Shown: positions 16,690 to 24,669 of the stretch, in pieces
How the letters are laid out: each line of letters opens with the position of its first letter
Numbering within the stretch: the stretch's first letter is position 1
Assembly: GCF_001653515.1 (NCBI RefSeq)
Contig: NZ_LYOY01000051.1
Location: forward strand, 764,001 to 828,000
Direction of reading: 5' to 3'
DNA: 64,000 nt
From: Streptomyces sp. ERV7
GTDB lineage: Bacteria > Actinomycetota > Actinomycetes > Streptomycetales > Streptomycetaceae
Notes under the pieces: generated by a model
What the model was told of the DNA's origin: nothing
The model's database searches: none
Seen by the model: only the letters and a program-made list of their open reading frames with translations
Position numbers and translations under genes: made by a program

Positions 16690-17280
16690 ATGCGGCGCCT
16701 GTACACGGTCAACCCCACCCGCCAGCACCGCCTGGGCGAGGGCTTCGGCCGGGACGACTTTCACATCGACTTCGACCGCCGCCAGGTCACCTGCCCGAAC
16801 GGCCAGGTCAGCGCCGGCTGGCACGGCCCCTACCCGACCTCCGAGCCCGCCGGCGCACCCCTGATCGTGGCCCGGTTCGCCAAGAGCCAGTGCCAGCCGT
16901 GTCCGGACCGGACCCGGTGCACCAGCGCCCCGGCCAGGAACGTGGGCTTTCCTCCGCGAGAACTCCGCGACCTGCAACTGCGCGTCCGTGCCGAGCAGCA
17001 GACGCCCGAGTGGAAGGCCCGCTACGCGCTCCGCTCCGGAGTGGAGGGCGCCGTCAACGAGTTCGCCCACGGACACGGAATGCGCCGCTGCCGCTACCGA
17101 GGACAGCCCAAAGCCCATCTGCAGCACGTACTCACGGCCATCGCCGTGAACATCGAACGGCTCAGTGGCCAACCAGCAACCGAGGAATCCCCTACGCCGA
17201 GACCGCCGACCGCCTTCCAGACCTACCTCGACCAGCACGGGATCTCCCGCTCGAAGTCCTGGCGAACCCTCGGCACCTGA
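16690..17280 (+). pseudogene. IS1182-family transposase, C-terminal fragment
   Basis: The frame reads GEGFGRDDFHIDFDRRQVTCPNGQVSAGW, then FAKSQCQPCPDRTRCTSAPARN (zinc-ribbon cysteines), then YALRSGVEGAVNEFAHGHGMRRCRYRGQPKAHLQHVLTAIAVNIERL, the end of IS1182 transposases with the final catalytic Glu in GVEG. About two thirds of the protein, including the first catalytic residues, is absent. It directly follows the phosphotransferase remnant. Confidence 0.8.
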
Positions 17281-17312
17281 CCTCAACCACCAAGATCACC
17301 GACAGAGTCAAG

Positions 17313-17801
17313 TTAGGTGAAACGCCACCATTGGTCGTGGGCGGAGAAGTCGCAGATTCCCTGCATGATCGGCGCGTTGAGCGCGGTGCTTTGCGGAACA
17401 AGACAGTGACCAGTCGCCCGGTTCTGAATCAACTTCCACTGTGGGTCCGCTTCGTTGATTGTATAGAAACGCCATTGAGTGTCGGCGTGAGAATTACAGG
17501 GAAGCAGTCGGGCTTCTTGTCCGGTGCGCTGTCCCAGGCACTGATCGCTGCTGAGCGGCGACGGTTCAGGGCCGGGAAAGAGGTACCACCGCTGGTCGGC
17601 GTATCCAGCGCAGTCGGCTTGAACCACAGGCGACTCCGCGGCGGCACTCGGCGCGAACAAGCACTTCTCGCTGTGATAGTTCTGAATGTTATAGGTGCCG
17701 TAGGTTGCGGGATAGTCCACTGCTGCAGCCGGCGTCGCAGAGATGAGCGGGAGTGCTACGACCGCACTCGCCGCAGCGAATATTGCCTTGAGCCTCGGCA
17801 T
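17313..17801 (-). CDS. Secreted ricin-type beta-trefoil lectin
   Basis: 162 residues from the ATG at 17801, with GGAAGGA about 9 bp upstream; the GTG two codons earlier is too close to that site. Residues 1-27 (MPRLKAIFAAASAVVALPLI, then AAAV) form a signal peptide. The mature domain shows three QxW-type repeats, DQRWYLF, DTQWRFY and DQWWRF, each ending a beta-trefoil unit, and paired cysteines. Such single domains bind sugars. It is probably exported and carbohydrate-binding, with no catalytic partner. Confidence 0.78.
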   Translation of the reverse strand: MPRLKAIFAAASAVVALPLISATPAAAVDYPATYGTYNIQNYHSEKCLFAPSAAAESPVVQADCAGYADQRWYLFPGPEPSPLSSDQCLGQRTGQEARLLPCNSHADTQWRFYTINEADPQWKLIQNRATGHCLVPQSTALNAPIMQGICDFSAHDQWWRFT

Positions 17802-18599
17802 TTCCACAGTCCTTCCGAATCAGGGCGAAGGTAAGAACTTACGGGGTGCCAACGGGTCGCCGGTCCAGATACTGGCCCGGCAGGAGTCGCACTCGACCTA
17901 GAGCCGCACAGAATGCCAGAGCCGGTCCGCAGGTCGGTCAGAAAGCACACGGATGGCCTGAATGATTCGCTTGCGTCGCACCACGTTCCGATTGACTGGC
18001 CGACAGGCACAAGAGCCTATGCGCCAGCGGGCGTCGGGATCAGCCGAAATTAGGCCAATATGACGGCGTTAGAATACGGAAATAACCAACAGAAGCCCGG
18101 ACCCTCCAGGACCCGTCATGCGGCATTTCGCCATAGAGCTCGTAACAGCGAGCTCCGCCGCTGGGTGTGCATGACGGATGATCACATTCCCCTCCCGTTG
18201 CGGGTTCCTCCGGCGAGATCTTCGGCACCGCTCACAGCGACCGCGGCCTGGTCGTGTTCCTCGAGGGCGCCGGCGTCGCCGAACCCGAGGCCATCCTTGA
18301 CGACCCGCGGTGGGTGGAGTGGCGGGGCGGCCACGCCCGAGTTCGACGCCGCCTGACGCAGGCGGTGGGGCCGGGCGCAGCATGTGCACCCGGCGCCCGC
18401 CGCCGATCAGCTTGTGCAGCACGGGGGTGCTGCCTCCAGCGGCCACCAGGCCCGACGCGACAGCTGCGGGCACGGACTTGTCATGGAGGAACATGGGGCC
18501 GCCCATGACGAGGCCGATGATGACGGCCGCCAGGAACACCACGGCGGCGTGCACCGAAGTAATGAGAGGTCTTGGATCTCTGATGAGCCTGGGGCGGCG

Positions 18600-18754
18600 T
18601 ACGGTCGCTGCCGGTAGCTGTCCCGGCGGCGCCCCTGGGCCAAGGTGACCGCAGTGACCTTGAGACCGATCAGCACCGCCGGGATCTCCTGCGCCATCCC
18701 TTGCACCATCTCCTGCACGTTTTCGCGCCCAGTTTCCTGCCCTTACCTAGCGGC
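18600..18754. repeat. Degenerate repeat, copy 1 (partner at 40469-40636)
   Basis: 18600-18623 and 40469-40492 are nearly identical (CGGTCGCTGCYGGTAGCTGT core). The pattern of GATCTCCTGCGC, then TCTCCTGC, then CCTGCCCTTACCT followed by GCGGC (18683-18754) recurs at 40589-40636 in the same order and orientation. Read on the minus strand both encode QExVQGxAQEI-like peptides, so they may be remnants of one gene family. Confidence 0.5.
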
Positions 18755-18796
18755 GCCGTTACGCACGCCGCAGGCCGTCACGGGGTTGTGGGTGGT

Positions 18797-18890
18797 CCGG
18801 CGCCCGATCCCCTCCAGAGCCCTCACCCACCCCAGAAAAGAGAGAATGGGGGAGGCGGGGCGAGCGGCGCTGGAGGGGATCGGGCGCCGG
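18797..18890. repeat. Perfect 21-bp inverted repeat with 52-nt loop
   Basis: 18797-18817 (CCGGCGCCCGATCCCCTCCA plus G) is the exact reverse complement of 18870-18890. The loop holds C-rich and G-rich tracts that can partly pair as well. No T-tract follows either arm. It could be a bidirectional terminator, a MITE-like scar or a recombination structure. Confidence 0.6.
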
Positions 18891-19032
18891 CCTTCGCGTT
18901 GCGCGTCGGCGGGGCCTCCGCGCTGCGCCCGCTGGTGGCGTAGAGCGGGCGGGTGCAGCCCGCTGTGTGGCTGTGTTCGCGCTAACAGTCCTTCAGGACG
19001 ACCACCTCTGTAGCACTGCGCAACGCCGGTCA

Positions 19033-19104
19033 GTGACAGTCGTTTGCCGACCGGTTAAGGCCGTTGTTCGGACTCTGGCCCAACGACCGGTCGGTTCGTG
19101 TCAC
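19033..19104. repeat. Interrupted inverted repeat upstream of the cold-shock gene
   Basis: GTGACA at 19033 and CCGACCGGT at 19047-19055 are mirrored by ACCGGTCGG at 19086-19094 and TGTCAC at 19099-19104. It ends 142 bp before the cold-shock start. Confidence 0.45.
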
Positions 19105-19246
19105 CGAAATTTGATCAGCGGACCTGTGACGGGGCGTCAGCAGTGCTCTGGGTTTGGGATCGCGGGGAGGGCGGTCTTGCGTCATTCACCATACGGGGAG
19201 CTCAGGGGCGGTACGTTGTCGCCGACCAATTCTGAAGGAGAGCAGC

Positions 19247-19450
19247 ATGGCGACGGGCAAGGTCAAGTGGTTCAACGCGGACAAGGGCTTCGGCTTCATC
19301 GCGCAGGATGACGGCGGTCCGGACGTGTTCGTCCACTTCTCCGCGATTCAGGGCACCGGCTTCAAGGAGCTGTACGAAGAAGACCTGGTCGAGTACGACG
19401 TGGTCCAGGGGCCCAAGGGCCCCCAGGCGGAGAACGTCACGAAGCTTTAG
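19247..19450 (+). CDS. Cold-shock protein, CspA family
   Basis: 67 residues with GAAGGAG 7 bp upstream. The two RNA-binding motifs are complete: KGFGFIAQD (RNP1, residues 15-23) and VFVHFSAI (RNP2, residues 29-36), on a single OB fold of normal length. It binds single-stranded RNA and DNA and acts as an RNA chaperone. It stands alone with about 140 bp of free leader sequence, consistent with control at the mRNA level. It is well preserved although it sits in decayed sequence. Confidence 0.93.
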   Translation: MATGKVKWFNADKGFGFIAQDDGGPDVFVHFSAIQGTGFKELYEEDLVEYDVVQGPKGPQAENVTKL

Positions 19451-20085
19451 GCGGTCCAGGGGCCGGACCACGGCGCTGCGATCCTGGCAGTATGTCCATG
19501 CTGACAGACCTGGCCAAGATCTACCCTGGACTCCACCCGCGCGCCCGTAGCCGCAAGGCGTTTCCACGGCCTCACCGTTCTGCCGAGCGGTGAGGCCGCA
19601 CGCTCCTCCAGGGCTGCCAGAACAGGCGCTCCGCGCCCTCCGCCGCACGCCGCTCAGTGAGGCCAGCGTTCGATTCCGCAACTGGTTTCAGCGCCTCCCA
19701 AGCTGGTGCACGAACGCTGCTCTACTCGTGAGCAAAGCCAGGTGTTCTTCCTGCTCGCAGAATGACACCTCCCCATGGTGCTTGTTCACCACGCCGTAAC
19801 GCCTGCTGCACGGCCCGGGTCAGGGGGGCTGCTCCCTTGGGGAGCTGGCCCTCCTCAGGGGCCAGCCGTCCGAGGGTGGAATCCTCCCCGCCGTCCTGGC
19901 GTTCGCCGCCGCCATCGCCATCGCCATCGCCATCGCCATGGTGGTGGCGATGGCGGCGGCTAGGCTGCTCGTCCTGCGGGTTGAGGCCGTCCGGGGCCAG
20001 GGCGGCCTGCTGTCTGGCCGGCCGCTGCGCGCTTCGTCCCCCGCGAGGTGGTGGCCTGTGGGAAGACTGGTTGGTGGCGGGCCGG
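19451..20085. other. 635-bp region without a supported gene
   Basis: A minus-strand frame from about 20080 to 19722 encodes a low-complexity His/Asp/Gly-rich stretch (HHHGDGDGDGDGG) and then TLGRLAPEEGQLPKGAAPLTRAVQQAL, but has no start or family. It includes the hexamer repeat at 19905-19960. Confidence 0.35.
19905..19960. repeat. Hexanucleotide repeat inside a 15-bp inverted repeat
   Basis: GCCATC is repeated almost five times at 19911-19939. The flanks GCCGCCGCCATCGCC (19905-19919) and its exact reverse complement (19946-19960) can form a hairpin that encloses the repeat. Confidence 0.7.
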
Positions 20086-20565
20086 TTAGCCCTTGTTGAG
20101 GGCGATGGCCAGTTTGTCCCAGTCCTCCCTGTACCGCTTCTCGAAGGTGCTCTCGAAAAGGCCTCCGATGCCGAAGATCCTGGCCTCGATGTCAATCTCG
20201 GTGACCATGCGGCTGTGCCCGCCCCCGGCCTCCTCAATGCGGACGACGCCCTCCATGCGCACCTTGTCCGACAGCGTCGACGGCACGCGCTTCCAGCTCC
20301 AGAGGCTCTGGGGCGTATCGAAGTTGCTTTCCTCCGCTTCCCTGTAGCCGGAGCCGAGAACCTTCGCGAGCGGGCCCGGGAAGTCCGCGGCGGGTTCCAG
20401 GATCGCCTTCCGGATGACTGTCTGCCCGCTGTCGGACTGTTCGGTGACCGTGTACTGCCTGTAGATCTCGCCGAACGTGCGCTCGGCAAACGACCTGTCG
20501 AGGAGCAGTGCCCACACATCGGCCGCAGAGACCTGAATGTCGTGGGTCAACGAGAATTTGCCCAT
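20086..20565 (-). CDS. DUF2505-type SRPBCC protein
   Basis: 159 residues starting MGKFSLTHDIQVSAADVWALLLDRSFAERTFGE, then a beta-rich middle and FGIGGLFESTFEKRYREDWDKLAIALNKG as the long C-terminal helix. This order is typical of the SRPBCC/START-like fold (DUF2505), which makes a hydrophobic cavity for lipids or other small molecules. No signal peptide. No ribosome site is seen; TAGCCT 7 bp before the ATG would suit a leaderless mRNA. The function is unknown. Confidence 0.7.
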   Translation of the reverse strand: MGKFSLTHDIQVSAADVWALLLDRSFAERTFGEIYRQYTVTEQSDSGQTVIRKAILEPAADFPGPLAKVLGSGYREAEESNFDTPQSLWSWKRVPSTLSDKVRMEGVVRIEEAGGGHSRMVTEIDIEARIFGIGGLFESTFEKRYREDWDKLAIALNKG

Positions 20566-21161
20566 ATCGGCAGGCTAGGAGAGCCAAGTTGCCTTCGGGA
20601 ACGGCGAATTCAGCCGAACCGCCATGTCCCGGGTCGTACTGAGTGAAGGATCTCTTCCCCTCAGGAGTGAATCCCGCCTGGGTCTTTGGGGGTGCGGCGA
20701 GTGGGCTTACACCCTGTCAGTGCTGGCAGAGCGGGCGAGGATCACGGGCGCCGCCTTCATCTGTCCCGTATGCCACCGTTGACAGGAGACCCCGAGCGGT
20801 CCACGAACGCTTACCGATGGCGTCGGGGAAGGTGGCGTCCCGTTCGCTGGAAGCGGCCGTCCCGTGCAGTGCTGTGAGCGGTCGGGACTGACGCACACGC
20901 TTCCGCCTTTGCGGTGGGCGCTGGTTCTTGGGGCAGGAGTGCCGCCCCAGCGTCGGTTTCCAGGCTCATCAGGGTCGGTTTCGGCGCCGCAGGAAAGGAC
21001 TCCGAGCTGGCTGATGTGCGTGAGGAACGCCGCGTTAGGGGTGGGGGCGGTGCCGATGCGCCGCAGCTCGGCGCCCGTGATGGGCTCGGTCGAGCCGGAC
21101 GGGGCGCGGGGGTCGACGGTGAGCTGGTCGAGGACGAGTGGACGACGCGGCGGCCGCCTCA
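20566..21161. other. 596-bp region without a supported gene
   Basis: Long open frames on the minus strand here are proline- and arginine-rich, as expected of random high-GC sequence. No start signal, family motif or strong repeat is seen. Confidence 0.4.
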
Positions 21162-22349
21162 TCAGAGGGGGATTCCGGAGAGTTTGGACAGAGTCAGCAA
21201 CTGTGCGTTGCTGCGTTGGTTGAGGGAGGAGAGGACGCGGAAGAGTTCGCGGCTCATGGGGTGGATGCGTGCCATTTGGGGGGCGACGGTCCATGCGGTG
21301 GTCAGGTGGGTGAGTGCGTCGTTGCGGTTGCCGAGGTCGAGGTGGGCGCGGGCGGCGTTGATGTGGGTGGGGGCGACCCGGGTGGCGGGCATCCCGGTGA
21401 GGGCCTGGTCCAGGTCGTCGCTCAGGCCCAGGGCGTCGTGGGGTTTGCCGAGGTCGACGTAGGTGGCGAGCCGGTGCGCGAGGACGTTCTGCGGTCCCAC
21501 GGTCAGGCCGTGGACGTCCAAGGGGCGGTTCATGCCCTGGGAGGTGGCCATCGCGGATTGCATGTGCCGTTCGGCTTCGCGGACCGCTTCGCGGTTGTCC
21601 CTGAGTCGGCCGGCGAGGGTCATGCCGCGCAGGTTGAGGAGGCACACGGCGAGGTCGCGGTCGGTGCTGTCGAGGGTGTGCTGTGCGTCGGCGATCGCCC
21701 GGTCCACCAGGGTCAGGCCGCGTTCGACGTCCCCGAAGTTGAGGTAGGTTCCGGCGCGGTCGCGGCATGCGACGGCGGCTCCCAGGGGGTTGGGCTGCTG
21801 CTCGACGGCCCAGCGTTGGCGGGTGACGGCGAGTTCGGCCATGTCCATCCACCGGTGCCTTGCTGCGAGCCAGTACGCGATGCTGTACGCCTCCGCCACG
21901 ATCATCCACGCTGCGGGTGTGTTCGCCCGGTACGCGTGCGTGGTGGCGTCCCGGAGCAGCGGGGGGAGTACGGCCAGGAGCCGCGTGACGTCGACGCGGT
22001 TGCGTAGCTCGTGCGCCTGGCCCAGGGCGGCGCTGAGTAGGTCCTCCTGGACGGCCTGGCGGTCGGGAAGGTCGTAGTCCCGCATTGCGGCGCGCAGGGC
22101 TTCGAGGTGCTGTTCGTCGGTCGGTGTGATGGGAGCGCGGCCGAGGACCTGGTCCATGGAGACCCCGAGGGCCTGGCCGACCGCAGCAGCGACGGCGGGG
22201 GTAAGGGCGCGGTCCCCGATCTCGATTTTGCTGAGCAGGCTGACCGAGACGGCCGCGCGTCGGGCGAGTTTGGCCTGTGACCAGCCGCGTGCTTTGCGGA
22301 GCACCGCGACGTGTGCGCCCGGGGCGAGTTCGGTCTCTGTATTGCCCAT
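21162..22349 (-). CDS. XRE-family regulator with TPR-like C-terminus
   Basis: 395 residues from the ATG at 22349 (GGAAGAGA upstream). Residues 13-67 are a Cro/C1 helix-turn-helix: LRKARGWSQAKLARRAAVSVSLLSKIEIGDRALTPAVAAAVGQALG. Residues 90-390 form helical pairs (DRAGTYLNFGDVERGLTLVDRAI, AARAHLDLGNRNDALTHLTTAW) like tetratricopeptide repeats, a layout seen in peptide- or antibiotic-responsive Streptomyces regulators. It is divergent from a coupled small-protein operon (22540-23302). A CACAACTGYGCA motif lies in the shared gap and again before the peptide gene at 23594, suggesting a small regulon. Confidence 0.85.
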   Translation of the reverse strand: MGNTETELAPGAHVAVLRKARGWSQAKLARRAAVSVSLLSKIEIGDRALTPAVAAAVGQALGVSMDQVLGRAPITPTDEQHLEALRAAMRDYDLPDRQAVQEDLLSAALGQAHELRNRVDVTRLLAVLPPLLRDATTHAYRANTPAAWMIVAEAYSIAYWLAARHRWMDMAELAVTRQRWAVEQQPNPLGAAVACRDRAGTYLNFGDVERGLTLVDRAIADAQHTLDSTDRDLAVCLLNLRGMTLAGRLRDNREAVREAERHMQSAMATSQGMNRPLDVHGLTVGPQNVLAHRLATYVDLGKPHDALGLSDDLDQALTGMPATRVAPTHINAARAHLDLGNRNDALTHLTTAWTVAPQMARIHPMSRELFRVLSSLNQRSNAQLLTLSKLSGIPL

Positions 22350-22417
22350 GATCGTGTCTCTTCCGGCGTTGGGACGGCCCGTGTACCCATGCTCGCAAGC
22401 CGTCTGCGTACCCGCAC

Positions 22418-22440
22418 CACAACTGTGCAAACAGTGTGCA
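22418..22440. promoter_or_regulatory. Candidate operator between XRE gene and small-protein operon
   Basis: CACAACTGTGCA (22418-22429) is followed by AACAGTGTGCA. The same motif with one change, CACAACTGCGCA, is at 23552-23563, upstream of the small peptide gene. Shared control by the XRE protein is inferred. Confidence 0.45.
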
Positions 22441-22539
22441 AGGCCCGCCCTCCGCACGGGCGTTGACTGCTGGCAGAGGCGCCGCGGCCGTGTTGACGGC
22501 GGCCGGGGCCGTGGCCAGCAGAGGGGACGGCGAGACGGC

Positions 22540-22746
22540 GTGGACAGCGCGCAGTACGTAGTGGGTACCGCGAGTGGCAGGGTCGGGGTGGTTGAGGAGC
22601 GGTACGAGGGGAGCGTGTACCTGCGACCGCCAGGAGGCGGCCGTCAGTGGGCCACGGCGCCGGACGCCCTGCGCGATACCCGCCCCGAGGAGCTGGTCCG
22701 GGCACGCGTCCTCAACACCCCCGTGCCCGTGCGGGGGCGGCGGTGA
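22540..22746 (+). CDS. Small hypothetical protein (first gene of coupled operon)
   Basis: 68 residues from a GTG at 22540, with GAGGGGA about 13 bp upstream. It reads YVVGTASGRVGVVEERYEGS, then VYLRPPGGGRQWATAPDALR, and ends VRARVLNTPVPVRGRR. This is a compact beta-rich protein without cysteines, a signal peptide or membrane helices. Its stop TGA overlaps the next ATG by one base, so it is translationally coupled to the gene at 22746. The XRE regulator is divergent. Similar short proteins occur near XRE regulators in Streptomyces; the function is unknown. Confidence 0.6.
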   Translation: MDSAQYVVGTASGRVGVVEERYEGSVYLRPPGGGRQWATAPDALRDTRPEELVRARVLNTPVPVRGRR

Positions 22747-22991
22747 TGTGGGCACCACCGGTGGGACCGTCACCGGACCCCAGGCACGGCCCAGCGATCA
22801 TGAGCGTGCTTGACGCGAGCTACGGTCTGGAGCCGGAGGGCGCCGCGGGCTGCGATCTGTGCGACGCGTGGCGCGCGGAGCGGGCGGTGGCCCGCGAGGA
22901 CCGCACCCACCGGCGGGTGCGGCAAACGAACGCAGAGATCATCTGCCACCCCCACCACCGCACGTGGCCCGGTGGGGAGGCGGCCCGGTGA
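22746..22991 (+). CDS. Small Cys/His protein (second gene of coupled operon)
   Basis: 81 residues; the ATG overlaps the upstream stop (TGATG). A CDLCDAWRAERAVAREDRTH helix carries CxxC, and IICHPHHRTW near the C-terminus adds Cys and three His. Together they could bind one zinc ion. The stop overlaps the GTG of the next gene (GTGA). No family is recognised. The conserved spacing of the coupled three-gene unit argues that it is real. Confidence 0.55.
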   Translation: MWAPPVGPSPDPRHGPAIMSVLDASYGLEPEGAAGCDLCDAWRAERAVAREDRTHRRVRQTNAEIICHPHHRTWPGGEAAR

Positions 22992-23302
22992 GCGTCCGGA
23001 GCACGCTGCGGGGGGTGGTCTACCGGCTGCTGCGGCACCCGGACAGCGAGGTGACCCTCACCGCCCGCTGTATGTCCGGCGACGGCTGTGGGTGGGAGCT
23101 GGACGCGACCAGTGATCTGGACGCCGGGGGCGTCGCGGTCATCGAGCACACCGCCGCCACGGGCCACGCCCTGTTCACCCGCACCGTGGAAGACATGGCC
23201 TGCGTCGTGCTGAACGGCCGCCAGGAGCAGGAACGGCGCGCCGAGGCCCTCCAGATGGAGCGGGCCGCCGCCCGGCAGTCGGCAGCCGGCCGTGCGGGGT
23301 GA
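22988..23302 (+). CDS. DUF7848-like small protein (third gene of coupled operon)
   Basis: 104 residues from a GTG overlapping the previous stop by 4 bp. It reads RHPDSEVTLTARCMSGDGCGWELDATSDLDAGGVAVIEHTAATGHALFTRTVED, a small domain common in Streptomyces next to XRE regulators, with CxxxxxC and a conserved HTAxTGH segment resembling a short zinc-binding hairpin. The tail (residues 80-104) is a charged helix. The function is unknown. It ends the coupled unit. Confidence 0.62.
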   Translation: MSVRSTLRGVVYRLLRHPDSEVTLTARCMSGDGCGWELDATSDLDAGGVAVIEHTAATGHALFTRTVEDMACVVLNGRQEQERRAEALQMERAAARQSAAGRAG

Positions 23303-23593
23303 GCGTCGAGCACGTGCGAGCCGAGACATGAGGCGGCACGGCGAGAGGGACCTGTCCGGCCTGCGCGTCAAAGACCGCGCGCACCCGACCTCCGCTCCCT
23401 GGCACGGTCACGCCGCATGGGTGCGTGATCCGTCCCGGCCAGGGGGCGGCGTCCACTCATGGTCCGTCCGGTCAACCGTGAGGTCCGTTCCCGCCGGATG
23501 ACGCCAGGGGCAGGCCCGCCCCGGGGAAAGGCCCTGGGGTGGGCAGTTCGGCACAACTGCGCACAACGTCCGTGTTGATACCGAGGGAGGCCC

Positions 23594-23698
23594 ATGATGG
23601 GCAGGGACGAAGTGAACGGCTACGACGTGGCGGGCGAGGAGATCATCAGCGCCCCCGAGCCGGAGCCCGACGAGAGCGGCAACGGAGATGACGAGTAG
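23594..23698 (+). CDS. Acidic 34-residue peptide
   Basis: The ATG at 23594 (or 23597) is preceded by GGGAGG 4 bp upstream. The peptide begins MMGRDEVNGYDVAGEEIIS and continues with a PEPEPDES tail; about one third of its residues are Asp or Glu. It has no cysteine, signal or membrane segment. It overlaps the next gene by 11 bp, and the CACAACTGCGCA motif lies 31 bp upstream of it. It may be a precursor or signal peptide, or merely a leader; no modifying enzyme is nearby. Confidence 0.45.
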   Translation: MMGRDEVNGYDVAGEEIISAPEPEPDESGNGDDE

Positions 23699-23882
23699 CA
23701 CCCCCGGTTCAGGCGATGGGAGCGCCCGCGCGACAGCCCGCAAGTTCCTGAAAAGGGATCTGCCGGAGAACTCCGAGCTGTCGTGGCTGTGCCCCATCCA
23801 CCAGGACCCGGACGCCATGAGGCTGGTCCTGCGCACGGGCTACATGTGTCTGCACTGCCAGCGTGAGCGCTCCCGCTCCTGA
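23688..23882 (+). CDS. Small CxxH/CxxC protein
   Basis: 64 residues starting inside the end of the acidic-peptide gene. LSWLCPIHQDPDAMRLVLRTGYMCLHCQRERSRS has CPxH and CLHC, a likely zinc knuckle. The N-terminal half is Ser/Thr-rich and basic. The overlap and shared strand suggest that it is coupled to the peptide. The family is unknown. Confidence 0.45.
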   Translation: MTSSTPGSGDGSARATARKFLKRDLPENSELSWLCPIHQDPDAMRLVLRTGYMCLHCQRERSRS

Positions 23883-24194
23883 TCCCGTGCCGCTGCCGGT
23901 TCCCCTCCTGGCGGCGCGGTCCCCCGGCCCCGGCCGGTGCTCGCTCCCGAGCGCCGGCCGGGGCTCTCCGTTGAAACCCGCGGTGGCCCGGGTAGCCGAC
24001 GGGTCGGGAGCAGCGACGGCAGCGGCCGGCAGGGCTCGGGGCGGGAGTTCCGTTACCGGCCACACGCCAGCCACCCGCCCCGGGCTCGGTCACCCTACCG
24101 ACCGGCCCGCCGGGTGGAGCGGCGACGGGGGCGTGACGGTAGTTGGCCAGTGGGCGGCGGGGATTCAGCCCCGCCGCCCTTGCGGCACCTGGTG
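23883..24194. other. 312-bp region without a gene
   Basis: I see no coding sequence with a start signal. Runs such as CCCCCGGCCCCGGCCGG and their complements suggest hairpins behind the two convergent genes, so part of it may serve as a terminator. Confidence 0.35.
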
Positions 24195-24587
24195 CTACCA
24201 GAGTTCGGCGAAGGTGACGCTCACGTTTTCTTGGTGGATGGCGGTGTAGTCGGAGCCATCCACGGCCGCCGTGTTGTTGGGGTTGCTGGCTCCGGTTCCC
24301 GTGGCTTGCGCCTGCGCGGCGGTGGAGGTCACGACGATGGAGGACGTCTTGTCGTTGAATCCGGAGTCCAGCTGTGTGGTGTCGCTGGTGAGGGTGAGCT
24401 TCTGGCCTGTGAAGTCGGGTCCGTCGTAGAGCGTGACGGTGTACCCGGCCGGGACCCGTACCGAGGAGATGGTGTTGTCGAGGTCTGGATTGAGGGCGAA
24501 TCGGCCGACGGCCAGTTCCGCACTCTGACCGGCGAACTTGGCATCCGAGTAGACCGTTACCCCGGTAGCCCCGGTGTTGTCGCTCAT
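24195..24587 (-). CDS. Beta/gamma-crystallin-like protein
   Basis: 130 residues with AAGGGG upstream of the ATG. VTVYSDAKFAGQSAELAVGRF and VTLYDGPDFTGQKLTLTSDT are two Greek-key motifs, each with the Y-x-(D/E)-x-x-(F/Y)-x-G corner. LDNTISSV and FNDKTSSIVV are the matching (N/D)(N/D)xx(S/T)S calcium sites. Unlike most Streptomyces relatives it has no signal peptide, so it may be cytoplasmic or leave by another route. The C-terminal 35 residues are an Ala/Thr/Asn-rich tail. The gene lies next to an IS. Confidence 0.78.
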   Translation of the reverse strand: MSDNTGATGVTVYSDAKFAGQSAELAVGRFALNPDLDNTISSVRVPAGYTVTLYDGPDFTGQKLTLTSDTTQLDSGFNDKTSSIVVTSTAAQAQATGTGASNPNNTAAVDGSDYTAIHQENVSVTFAELW

Positions 24588-24669
24588 GCGTGTCCCCTTC
24601 GTGTTGAACTCCAGCTACGGTCCGTAGCTGACCGCACACTGAGGGTATCGATAGGTGTCAAGGGCCTAG

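Larger units (their letters stand above)
17802..19246. other. 1.4-kb decayed region upstream of the cold-shock gene
   Basis: No intact gene is convincing. Around 18185-18345 on the plus strand a frame reads REIFGTAHSDRGLVVFLEGAGVAEPEAILDDPRWVEWRGGHA, which looks like the tail of a protein. On the minus strand 18395-18554 reads a two-helix membrane segment (MHAAVVFLAAVIIGLVMGGP) that loses its frame at once. At 18600-18754 a repeat shared with 40.5 kb is found, and at 18797-18890 a long inverted repeat. Confidence 0.5.

Noticed and set aside
20707..22773. Very long minus-strand open frame (about 690 codons) over the XRE region
   Set aside because: Its composition is Pro/Arg/His-rich with no motifs, and it overlaps the clear XRE gene in another frame; this is a shadow produced by high GC.
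23594..23882. Ribosomally made, modified peptide (RiPP) cluster
   Set aside because: No modifying enzyme, protease or transporter is adjacent and the peptide has no Cys, so only a plain peptide is supported.
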